Shown here: piece by piece, positions 1 through 6,058 of the stretch | How the letters are laid out: every line of letters starts with the position of its first letter | How positions within the stretch are numbered: the stretch's first letter is position 1 | Assembly (NCBI GenBank): GCA_038244055.1 | Contig: JBBRTW010000400.1 | Location: 1-6,884 of the forward strand | Length of the DNA stretch: 6,884 nucleotides | Direction: 5' to 3' | From: DASPKW01 sp038244055 | GTDB taxonomy: Bacteria; Planctomycetota; Phycisphaerae; Tepidisphaerales; Tepidisphaeraceae | Program-made: the position numbers and the translations under genes | The notes under the pieces: model-generated | The model's input: the letters and a program-made list of their open reading frames with translations, nothing else | Databases searched by the model: none | Told to the model about the DNA's origin: nothing

Positions 1-2615
1 AGGGGGGCGATGATGATCTGGTTGTCGGAGATGGAGAAGAGGGTTTGGCCGATGCGGACGGCGCGGAGGGATTGGTTGTAGCCGGGGTGGGTGATTTCGC
101 CGAGGGAGGTGATAGCGCCGGCGAGGTCGATTTTTACGATCTGCATGTGGGATTGATACTGACCCTGGTAGGTGTCGGGGTTCCAGGAGTAATTTTGGAC
201 CGGGAAGGCGAGGATGCCCTGGGCTGGGAAGTAGGCGAAGGCGTGGTGGTCGGAGTCGGCGATCGTGGCGCTGCTGTTCTCACCGCTTTCGACCGTGTAG
301 AGGGCAGTGCGAATGGGATGGGCGATGTCGGAGACATCGAAAAGGGAGAGCTGGGCATTGCCGCGGTGGTTGTCGATCACATCCTGACCCAGGCCGAGGA
401 GATGCGTGGCATCAATCGGCTGAAGGTACTGGGAGAAGCCGGGGATGGTGAGTTCGCCGACGACGGCGGGGGCGGCGGGGTCTGACATGTCCAGGGTGAA
501 GAGCGGGTCGATGTTGTGGAAAGTGATGAGGTAGGCGCGATCGCCGACGAAGCGCGCGGCGTACATCCGTTCGCCTTGGGCAATCCCTTCGGCCGAGCCG
601 ATCAAGCGCAGCTCGGAGCCGACCTGGTCGAAAACGAAGACGCTGTTGCTCTGGCCGTGATTCGAATTAATGTTGGTGGCGATGCGGAAGTATTGGCCGT
701 ATTCATCCATCGAGAACTGGTTGAGAACCTGGCCGGGCACGCGCGTGGTGGCCGAGAGAGAGACGGCATCGGTTCCGAGCGTGAATTTGACGAGCTCGGT
801 TGAATAGCCGAGGGTCGGGTCCCAATTGCCATACTGGGAGAGATACAACGCATTGGGCGAGGCATAAAGAGTGGAGCTCCATCCGAGGACGCTGGTGGCG
901 CTGAGCGTTTCGGGGAGGTCATCACCGGTGTTGAGAAGCACCACCGATTGGGCCGATTGATAGCTCCAATTGGGCGTGCCCGATTTCACCCAGATGTTCG
1001 AGCCTTCGATGAAGGAGCCTTGGGTGGTTTGGCCGCCAGCGGTGCTGGTGTACCCGGAGCCGGCGGATTCGAGTCCCCCAGAGTCGAGCCAGTCGAGATA
1101 GGACTGCTCGGATTCGTATTTCACATGGTTGGGGCCATCGGGGATCATGCGTGGCACGGGCGGGGTGATGGTATTGGCGACGACCATGTAGAGGCGGTCG
1201 CCAATGGCGCGGGAATCGACGTAATAGCCATCGAGCTTGGTCTCTTCCACGACGGCGGGGGCGGAGCGGTCCGTGATATCCAGGACCGTGACTTTCACAT
1301 ATTCGACGATCCGCTCGGGAGCATTGCCTGAATAGTAATTGTAACTATCGGCCTGGAGGGTCACGCCGGCCGGAGGGACGACCGGCTCGATGCCCCAATT
1401 ATAGCTGATGACCGTCAGACGATTGCCGCGAAGATACAGGCCGACAGGCAGGCCATCGATATCGCGCTGATTGACGATCGATTGGGAATTGGCATCGACA
1501 ATGGACAACTTGCCCGCGTAGGGCTGATTCCACCAGTACCAAGAGTATCCGATGTTGGGATTAGCATTGGAAAGTGTATAGAGAAACTTTCCATCGGTCT
1601 TGACCGAATCGGCTTCATCCACGCCAAGCACCTGGAGGTTGGTCGTGGAAAAGTCATCGGCGGCGGCCGGATCGGCCTCAGGAAGCGGCGTCGGCGCGGG
1701 CGTGTATCCGCCTGAGCCGCCGTTGGCGGCCGCCAGAGCCATTTGCCCTTCAACACCCACATAAGGCGTGTTGAAGATCACGCGCTGACCGAACAAGCTG
1801 CCCCAGTAACTCTTGCCGGCTTCGACCATGCGGTCTTGAACTTGGGTTCCGGTGAGGCGAGTCAACGGCAGTTGGAGGTTGTCATTGCGATGGCGATCGG
1901 AAGCGTTATTGATAAAGGTATCGCGGGTGTACTGGAGATAGAGAGTGTTGATTCCGGTGCCGGCATCGAGGGCATCGCGGCCATCGCCGCCTTTGAGGGT
2001 GTCTTTGTCAGCGCCGCCGGCGAGTCTATCGCGGCCTTCGCCGCCATCGAGCTGGTCGGAGCCGGCCATGCCGAAGAGGCGGTCCATGCCCCAGCCGCCG
2101 GAGAGGGTGTCGTTGCCGTCTTCGCCATTGAGGAAGTCATTGTCATCGCCGCCGGTGAGGTCGTCATTGCCGGTGCCGCCCTGGAGGGTGTCGTTGCCGG
2201 CCGCGCCATCGAGGGAATCGTTGCCAGGGCCGCCGTAGAACTGGTCGATGCCGGCATCGCCGAGGATGGTGTCGTTGCCCTGACCGGCCCAGACGCGGAC
2301 GAGGATGTCGTTATCGACGGCGGTTTGGCCGAGTTCGATGGCGATGTTGTCGTCGCCGCGGCCGGCGCCGATCTGGATCTGGTCGAGGCCGGCGAGGGGA
2401 TGGGTGGAGAGGACGCCGTTGACGTTGGCCTGGAGGGTGGTGGCATCGCCGGGAAGCAGGCCGATGACGATGGAATCGTTGGGCCGGCGCGGGCTGGCAT
2501 CGCCGGTGATGACCCAGACATCGGGGGTGAGATCCGATGCGCTGAGGAAGAGGCGCTGTTCGAGTTGTTGGATCGCAAAAGAAGCCGCCCGCACGACCGG
2601 GGATGGACCGCGCAT
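1..2615 (-). CDS. LEPR-like / RTX / Beta_propel exported protein (partial, C-terminus off the window)
   Basis: An open frame of 871 codons runs off the left edge. The ATG at 2615 is the only ATG between an in-frame stop at 2718-2720 and the first domain; AGGCAGGG lies just upstream as a weak ribosome site. Residues 18-26 read LEQRLFLSA, a variant of the planctomycete LEPR-XLL N-terminal tag. Residues 79-93 look like a degenerate calcium-binding repeat, and 111-227 are thirteen RTX nonapeptides. A linker at 228-326 includes a Gly/Pro/Ala-rich stretch. From about 327 the protein matches the Beta_propel family (PF09826, secreted proteins distantly like WD40): LQVLGVDEADSVKTDGKFLY at 327 and GDRAYLITF at 691-699, followed by DPLFTLDMSDP and LSLFDVSDI. 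The last visible residues (SLRAVRIGQTLFSISDNQII) resemble the end of this family, so I infer that only a few tens of residues are missing. The role is unknown; calcium-stabilised and extracellular or surface-bound is likely. Architecture is confident, function is not. Confidence 0.9.
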   Translation of the reverse strand, partial: MRGPSPVVRAASFAIQQLEQRLFLSASDLTPDVWVITGDASPRRPNDSIVIGLLPGDATTLQANVNGVLSTHPLAGLDQIQIGAGRGDDNIAIELGQTAVDNDILVRVWAGQGNDTILGDAGIDQFYGGPGNDSLDGAAGNDTLQGGTGNDDLTGGDDNDFLNGEDGNDTLSGGWGMDRLFGMAGSDQLDGGEGRDRLAGGADKDTLKGGDGRDALDAGTGINTLYLQYTRDTFINNASDRHRNDNLQLPLTRLTGTQVQDRMVEAGKSYWGSLFGQRVIFNTPYVGVEGQMALAAANGGSGGYTPAPTPLPEADPAAADDFSTTNLQVLGVDEADSVKTDGKFLYTLSNANPNIGYSWYWWNQPYAGKLSIVDANSQSIVNQRDIDGLPVGLYLRGNRLTVISYNWGIEPVVPPAGVTLQADSYNYYSGNAPERIVEYVKVTVLDITDRSAPAVVEETKLDGYYVDSRAIGDRLYMVVANTITPPVPRMIPDGPNHVKYESEQSYLDWLDSGGLESAGSGYTSTAGGQTTQGSFIEGSNIWVKSGTPNWSYQSAQSVVLLNTGDDLPETLSATSVLGWSSTLYASPNALYLSQYGNWDPTLGYSTELVKFTLGTDAVSLSATTRVPGQVLNQFSMDEYGQYFRIATNINSNHGQSNSVFVFDQVGSELRLIGSAEGIAQGERMYAARFVGDRAYLITFHNIDPLFTLDMSDPAAPAVVGELTIPGFSQYLQPIDATHLLGLGQDVIDNHRGNAQLSLFDVSDIAHPIRTALYTVESGENSSATIADSDHHAFAYFPAQGILAFPVQNYSWNPDTYQGQYQSHMQIVKIDLAGAITSLGEITHPGYNQSLRAVRIGQTLFSISDNQIIIAP
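1935..2285 (-). repeat. Thirteen tandem RTX nonapeptide codons (calcium-binding beta-roll)
   Basis: Thirteen consecutive 27-bp units encode 9-residue repeats of the GGxGxDxLx type at residues 111-227, for example GQGNDTILG, GPGNDSLDG, AAGNDTLQG, EDGNDTLSG and GEGRDRLAG. The middle units are canonical. The last three (GADKDTLKG, GDGRDALDA, GTGINTLYL) decay, as capping repeats often do. In known RTX proteins such repeats fold into a parallel beta-roll that binds calcium after export. The block lies between the N-terminal tag and the propeller, not at the C-terminus where type I secretion substrates usually carry it. Confidence 0.92.
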
Positions 2616-2957
2616 AAAACCCTGCCTGGATAGAAGTGATGTTAGTGAATACAGTGACTTGGTTGAAACTCCGGAGATACTCGCCGCGGAGGCGCGACTC
2701 GAATGACTTCGATGAGCTCAGTCGAATCGAGCTGGCCGAAGTCAGAGGACGCAGAGAGGCCAAGGGTGCGGTTTATTTCCGGATGCATGAAAGTCGCCAT
2801 CGACTGCATTTCGTTACAGAGATGATAGAGGATGGGGGCGCGGGGACAATCGGAAATTGAGTTGGGGCGGGGAAGTCGGATGAGGGAGATGATGGAATGG
2901 GAGGGGGTATTGCATTGGTGGGATGTGCAATGGGTTTGCGGCGTGATTGGCGGTGGG
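2616..2957. other. Gene-free stretch upstream of the RTX/Beta_propel gene
   Basis: I find no credible gene here. Open frames on both strands give low-complexity or composition-driven peptides with no family signature, and the frame of the downstream gene is closed by a stop at 2718-2720. The stretch presumably holds the promoter and leader of the minus-strand RTX/Beta_propel gene. Apart from one weak promoter candidate at 2822-2849, I see no regulatory signal. Confidence 0.5.
2822..2849 (-). promoter_or_regulatory. Weak sigma70-like promoter candidate for the RTX/Beta_propel gene
   Basis: Read on the minus strand, TTGTCC (2849-2844) is followed after 16 bases by TATCAT (2827-2822), a 5-of-6 match to the -10 consensus with a mediocre -35. 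It would give a leader of about 200 nt before the ATG at 2615. Such matches occur by chance and planctomycete promoters are poorly defined, so this is only a candidate. Confidence 0.2.
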
Positions 2958-3082
2958 GTCATTCTGATGGAGCTGGAGGCGACTGAAGAATCTGGCGGTT
3001 AGGTATTGGCACGGTCACTGGTGAGAATGGCCTGGGACGGATAGGCAAGATTCTTCGGTCGTCTATACTCCCTCAGAATGAC
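2958..3082. repeat. Inverted-repeat element with GTCATTCTGA termini (MITE-like)
   Basis: The left arm 2958-2996 begins GTCATTCTGATGGAG and ends CGACTGAAGAATCTGGC. The right arm 3045-3082, reverse-complemented, begins GTCATTCTGAGGGAG and ends CGACCGAAGAATCTTGC. The arms match closely except over a 6-7 base stretch in the middle, and they enclose about 48 bases of unrelated sequence. I recall the GTCATTCTGA...GAAGAATCT core as a short repeat scattered through many bacterial genomes. There is no transposase here, so the element would be non-autonomous or a folded-RNA/DNA element. It could also act as a transcript-end hairpin. Confidence 0.75.
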
Positions 3083-3120
3083 GGCTTGGAGGGCGGTTCG
3101 GATGACGGCCCGGCGGACAG

Positions 3121-3257
3121 CGCAGGGCAATCGCATGTAACTCCTATCGCATCGATTTCGGATTGTGGAGTGCGGATGGCGGATTGAAAACCCCATTTCA
3201 ATCCGCAATCCGCAATCCGAAATCGCTGCGATAGAATTTACATGCGATCGCCCTGCG
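3121..3257. repeat. Long imperfect palindrome with internal 7-bp repeats
   Basis: The arms 3121-3189 and 3196-3257 are near-perfect inverted copies around a 6-base centre. The outer 45 bases of each arm differ at about four positions. The inner part is built from CGGATTG heptamers: four units, two of them degenerate, in the left arm (3159-3186) and three perfect units in the right arm (CAATCCG at 3199-3219). The arms therefore differ in length by exactly one heptamer. The right end lies 64 bases upstream of the GTG start of the membrane protein gene, so the palindrome may fall within its leader or promoter region. It contains no coding sequence that I trust. Confidence 0.85.
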
Positions 3258-3321
3258 GTCCCGGCTTGTTCGGCGCGGGGTTGGCTCGATTCGAATCGGC
3301 CGATGGCTACAATCGCGCCGC

Positions 3322-4350
3322 GTGAAGAAAGTCTGGCCTATTCTCAAGCCGTGGATCAAGCGCCTGCTCGGCCTGGGCATTACCGTCGCGATTTTCGCGT
3401 GGATGCTCAAGCCGGTCTTCGTGCAGTGGGATGCGATCGCGCCGCGAATTCACAAGATCAAGTGGGGGTATTTCGCGATCGCTTCGGCGATGTTCGCGGC
3501 CTTCCTGTTTTTGTTCCGGGTGCTGAGCTGGCGGAGGGTGCTGGAGGGGTTTGGGCATCAGTTGCCGGTTGCCCCGGCGACGCGGATTTGGTCGACCAGC
3601 GAGCTGGCGCGGTACCTGCCGGGCGCGATCTGGCAGGTGATCGGCCGGGTGTATTTGATCAAGCCGTACGGGGTTTCGGGGACGGTCTGCTCGGTGAGCC
3701 AGATATTGGAGCTGGTGGTGTTTCTGCTGGCCAACGTGCTGGTGGCGCTGGGGTCGCTGGCGTGGTTCGGATACCGGATGCCGGACTCGACGAAGAATTA
3801 CATGATCATCGTGGCGGTGCTCGTGCCGCTTCTGATGAGCCTTCTGCATCCGCGCGTTTTCTATACGGCGCTGAAGAAATACATGGCTTGGCGCGGGAAG
3901 GAACTGCCGGCCACGCGCGTGCGCGGGAAGACACTGACCCTGCTGACGATCTGGGCGATCATCGGCTTGCTCTGGCAGAGCTTTGCGATCTATCTGCTGA
4001 CGTTTCGGCCGCTGAATCTGCCGATCGAGAAGTGGTGGGTGGTGGCGGGGGCGTACTGCCTGGCGTGGTGCGCGGGGTTCATCGCCTTCTGGGCGCCGGG
4101 GGGGTTGGGGGTGCGGGAGTTCATGTTCATGACGGCGATGAGCTTCGCGCTGCCGCCGAGCGTGCAGGCGAAGTTCGAGAACCCGGCGGTGATGTCGGCG
4201 TTCCTGGCGTTTCTGGGGATTTTATTGAGGTTGTGGACGATCGTGGGAGAGTTGATTTTGTCGGGGGTGGCGTATCTTCTGGATATGGATGGGGCGCTGG
4301 GCCGGCCGGGGGCGCGGGGGAGGGTGGGGGAGGCGGTGAATCAGGGGTGA
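3322..4350 (+). CDS. Flippase-like integral membrane protein (LPG_synthase_TM / UPF0104 family)
   Basis: A 342-residue polytopic membrane protein with a GTG start. No in-frame ATG lies nearby upstream and no Shine-Dalgarno is visible, but the basic N-terminus MKKVWPILKPWIKR leading into the first membrane segment supports this start. Hydrophobic segments fall at about 15-30, 48-68, 122-150, 158-176, 204-228, 238-258 and 288-320. Family landmarks are ARYLPGAIWQVIGRVYL (96-112) and FWAPGGLGVRE (256-266), matching the conserved RYxPG and PGGLGxRE motifs of the LPG_synthase_TM (PF03706, UPF0104) group, which includes the membrane domain of MprF. The length fits a stand-alone member without a catalytic domain. 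Relatives move or recognise lipid-linked molecules in the inner membrane; the substrate here cannot be told. The C-terminal tail after 322 is Gly/Arg-rich. Codons shift toward G-ending ones in the second half. No partner glycosyltransferase is adjacent. Confidence 0.88.
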   Translation: MKKVWPILKPWIKRLLGLGITVAIFAWMLKPVFVQWDAIAPRIHKIKWGYFAIASAMFAAFLFLFRVLSWRRVLEGFGHQLPVAPATRIWSTSELARYLPGAIWQVIGRVYLIKPYGVSGTVCSVSQILELVVFLLANVLVALGSLAWFGYRMPDSTKNYMIIVAVLVPLLMSLLHPRVFYTALKKYMAWRGKELPATRVRGKTLTLLTIWAIIGLLWQSFAIYLLTFRPLNLPIEKWWVVAGAYCLAWCAGFIAFWAPGGLGVREFMFMTAMSFALPPSVQAKFENPAVMSAFLAFLGILLRLWTIVGELILSGVAYLLDMDGALGRPGARGRVGEAVNQG

Positions 4351-4360
4351 ATTTTGCGAG

Positions 4361-4508
4361 AGTGGTTTGCACGGGCGGGACGCCCGTGTCACGGGGGAGG
4401 GGGGGTTCGCACGGGCGGGACGCGCGTGTCACGGGGGAGGGTGGTTTGCACGGGCGGGACGCGCGTGTCACGGGGGACTTCGCACGGGCGGGACGCCCGT
4501 GTCACGGG
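4361..4508. repeat. Four-copy tandem array of palindromic units (about 40 bp each)
   Basis: Four copies of a 27-bp core starting GCACGGGCGGGACG lie at 4369-4395, 4409-4435, 4448-4474 and 4482-4508. Start-to-start distances are 40, 39 and 34 bases, and the G-rich linkers (GGGGGAGG, GTGGTTTG) are also shared. Each core contains an 8-bp stem CACGGGCG/CGCCCGTG around a GGA loop. The outer copies are perfect palindromes. The two middle copies read CGCGCGTG and lose one pair. All six frames give only low-complexity peptides. The array starts 10 bases after the stop of the membrane protein gene and ends 86 bases before the ATG of the PQQ propeller gene. It may fold at the transcript end, but there is no T-run as in an intrinsic terminator. 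Confidence 0.92.
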
Positions 4509-4571
4509 GTGGCATGGTCAACGGGGAGCGGTGCCGGGGACTATGCAATGGACAAGTCCGCGCGGGCCATC

Positions 4572-4581
4572 AACAATTGTT
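4572..4581. promoter_or_regulatory. 10-bp perfect palindrome upstream of the PQQ propeller start
   Basis: AACAATTGTT is a perfect, AT-rich palindrome ending 13 bases before the ATG at 4595, within an otherwise G-rich stretch. Its place and symmetry would fit a small operator, but a 10-bp palindrome can arise by chance and no known regulator site is recognised. Confidence 0.15.
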
Positions 4582-4594
4582 CACGAGATCAACG

Positions 4595-5935
4595 ATGCTA
4601 AAGACGATATGCATAGCGAGCGTTCTGGCGGTGGGGTTGGGCGCGGCGCTGGTGATCTATCACAATGGGAAGCCGGGGCCGACGGAGGGGGGGGGGGCGG
4701 CGGCATCGACGCCGGCGGGGGGGAATGGGGGAGATGGCGGCGAAGCGGGGCGTGGAGGCGCGGGGACGATCGAGCCGGATGCCGGAGATTCATCCATCGA
4801 TCATCCGACAACCGGAAGCGCGGGGGGCGCGGGGGGTGGGGATGCGTTTGCGGGGCGTGGGCCGGCCGGGTTTCAGGGGGCGGGGGCTTTGCGCGGGCTG
4901 GCGAGTCCGATCGCCGGGCCGCCTTATAAACTGCGATGGAAGTACAAGGCGGGGGATGAGGAGCATCGGGCTTCGATCGCGAATAATCCAACCATCGCCG
5001 GCAAGACGGTGTACGTTTCGGATTCGGTGGGCGTCTTGCACGCGATCGATCTGGCGACGGGGGAGAACAAGTGGAAGTACAAATCCGAAGGCGGCTTCGA
5101 GACGACCCCGCTGGTGTTCGAGGGGCGGGTTTACCTGGGGGACCTGGATGGGATTTTTCACTGCGTGTCGGCCGACAAGGGGGAGAAGGTCTGGTCGTAT
5201 GATTGCGGCTCGGGGATTCATGCCTCGGCCAATCTGGCGGCCGCGCCGGATGGGAAGGGGCATGTGCTGATCTTCGGGGATGATGGGGCGGAGGTATTGG
5301 CGCTGACGACGGATGGGAAGAAGGCATGGGAAGGCAAGGGGGGCGACCGCGTGAACGCCTGCCCGGCGGTGGGGTTTGGGGTGGCGCTGTTCACGGGATG
5401 CGATGCGCGATTGCTGGCGATCGATTTGAAAGATGGCAAGGAGCGCTTCGCGGCGGACCTGGGCGGCCTCGCGCCGGGATCGCCGGCGGTGCTGGAGGAC
5501 CGGATCATCATCGGCACGGGCGAGGGGAATGTGATCGCGCTGTCGCCGGATGGGAAGACGGTGATGTGGAAATACGCGCAGGTGGATCAGGAAGGGGCGA
5601 TGTTTTATTCATCGCCTGCGGTGGACCCATCGGCCGGGATCGCGGTGATCGGGTGCAGGGATCGGCTGATTCATGCGGTGCATGTGAAGGATGGCAAGCG
5701 GGCGTGGGCCTTCAAGACGCGCGGCGAGGTGGATGCGAGCCCGGTGATTTCGGGAGGGCGGGTGTATGTGGGGTCGAAGGATAAGAAGTTTTATGTGCTG
5801 GATTTGAAGACGGGGGAGAAGGTATGGGAGTATACGGCTGCGCGCGGGATCGAGGCGGGGGCGGCGATCGGAGCAGGGGTGATCGTGGTGGGGGATCCGG
5901 CGGGGAATGTGTATTGTTTTGAGGGGGGGAAGTGA
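4595..5935 (+). CDS. Membrane-anchored PQQ-type beta-propeller protein
   Basis: A 446-residue protein. The ATG at 4595 was chosen because a hydrophobic signal/anchor (residues 1-22, MLKTICIASVLAVGLGAALV) follows directly. The same frame is open upstream through the tandem repeat array, but that extension is low-complexity and not credible. No strong ribosome site is seen. Residues 30-95 are a Gly/Ala-rich linker, and about 112-446 form a propeller of seven to eight PQQ-like blades. Examples are TVYVSDSVGVLHAIDLATGE (138-157), GRVYLGDLDGIF (177-188), GRVYVGSKDKKFYVLDLKTG (388-407) and VVGDPAGNVYCFEGGK at the C-terminus. The blades fit the PQQ_2/BamB-like repeat class (AxDxxTGxxxW). Conserved quinone-binding or catalytic residues of PQQ dehydrogenases are not evident, so a structural or binding role is more likely than an enzyme. 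It probably faces the periplasm. The neighbours give no functional clue. Confidence 0.9.
   Translation: MLKTICIASVLAVGLGAALVIYHNGKPGPTEGGGAAASTPAGGNGGDGGEAGRGGAGTIEPDAGDSSIDHPTTGSAGGAGGGDAFAGRGPAGFQGAGALRGLASPIAGPPYKLRWKYKAGDEEHRASIANNPTIAGKTVYVSDSVGVLHAIDLATGENKWKYKSEGGFETTPLVFEGRVYLGDLDGIFHCVSADKGEKVWSYDCGSGIHASANLAAAPDGKGHVLIFGDDGAEVLALTTDGKKAWEGKGGDRVNACPAVGFGVALFTGCDARLLAIDLKDGKERFAADLGGLAPGSPAVLEDRIIIGTGEGNVIALSPDGKTVMWKYAQVDQEGAMFYSSPAVDPSAGIAVIGCRDRLIHAVHVKDGKRAWAFKTRGEVDASPVISGGRVYVGSKDKKFYVLDLKTGEKVWEYTAARGIEAGAAIGAGVIVVGDPAGNVYCFEGGK
4687..4697 (+). repeat. 11-G homopolymer in the linker codons of the PQQ propeller gene
   Basis: A run of eleven G spans codons 31-35 (E31 to A35), with a second run of seven G at 4717-4723. 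In the given sequence the frame is intact. Losing or gaining one G would move translation into frames that lack the propeller, so the run is a potential slippage (phase variation) site. It is also a likely place for sequencing error. Confidence 0.85.
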
Positions 5936-5936
5936 T

Positions 5937-5972
5937 CGTCGTAGCATGCGTCGTAGCGTGCGTCGTAGCATG
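5937..5972 (+). repeat. Three tandem 12-bp repeats (CGTCGTAGCATG)
   Basis: Copies lie at 5937-5948, 5949-5960 and 5961-5972. The middle one differs by a single base (GCGTG). The first begins two bases after the stop codon of the PQQ propeller gene. The unit equals the left flank plus the first bases of the hairpin at 5969-5987, so the array looks like repeated duplication of the head of that element. Confidence 0.9.
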
Positions 5973-5987
5973 GGCATCCTGCCCATG
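5969..5987. repeat. Hairpin CATGGGCA-tcc-TGCCCATG downstream of the PQQ propeller gene
   Basis: A perfect 8-bp stem with a 3-base loop, 34 bases after the stop of the PQQ propeller gene and between two convergent genes. It is preceded by GTAG, as is its relative at 6040-6058 when that is read on the minus strand. There is no T-run, so it is not a canonical intrinsic terminator, though it might slow polymerase or protect the transcript end. Confidence 0.85.
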
Positions 5988-6039
5988 TGAAGCGCTTGGT
6001 AGGCTGGGAAATGACTGATTTGTAGTTGGGAGCAGCGGA

Positions 6040-6058
6040 CACGGGCAAGATGCCCGTG
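6040..6058. repeat. Hairpin CACGGGCA-aga-TGCCCGTG abutting the mobA-like stop codon
   Basis: A perfect 8-bp stem with a 3-base loop, in inverted orientation to the hairpin at 5969-5987. Read on the minus strand it is GTAG followed by CACGGGCA-tct-TGCCCGTG, and the TAG of that flank is the stop codon of the mobA-like gene (6061-6059). The stem differs from the other hairpin by a whole C-G versus T-A base pair. Confidence 0.85.

Noticed and set aside
45..485. Plus-strand open frame of 146 codons
   Set aside because: Antisense shadow of the Beta_propel domain; Gly/Val/Asp-rich peptide with no domain, and the opposite strand carries clear family motifs over the same bases.
1743..2633. Plus-strand open frame of 296 codons with a repetitive Val/Ala/Gly/Glu peptide
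   Set aside because: It is the antisense of the RTX nonapeptide region; the regularity comes from the 27-bp repeats of the minus-strand gene, and the peptide has no family signature.
2642..2962. Minus-strand open frame of 106 codons upstream of the RTX/Beta_propel gene
   Set aside because: The peptide has no recognisable domain or N-terminal signal, lies in a different frame from the gene, and no ribosome site supports it.
4361..4508. CRISPR array
   Set aside because: The intervals between cores are only 7-13 bases, are similar to each other, and the units are strong palindromes; no cas gene is present.
4367..4594. Upstream extension of the PQQ propeller gene through the repeat array
   Set aside because: The frame is open, but the 76 extra residues are encoded mostly by tandem palindromes, and a typical hydrophobic N-terminus starts at the ATG at 4595.
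3165..4601. Plus-strand open frame of 478 codons overlapping the flippase-like gene
   Set aside because: It starts in a palindrome, runs through the membrane gene in a different frame and on through the tandem array; the peptide is low-complexity while the other frame gives a proper membrane protein.
3322..5935. Flippase-like gene and PQQ propeller gene as a functional operon or new system
   Set aside because: They share a strand, but a 244-bp gap filled with a palindrome array separates them and no known pathway links the two families; nothing in the sequence supports a joint function.
5936..6058. Canonical bidirectional intrinsic terminator between convergent genes
   Set aside because: Two good stems are present, but neither is followed by a T-run on either strand, so I list them as repeats and not as terminators.
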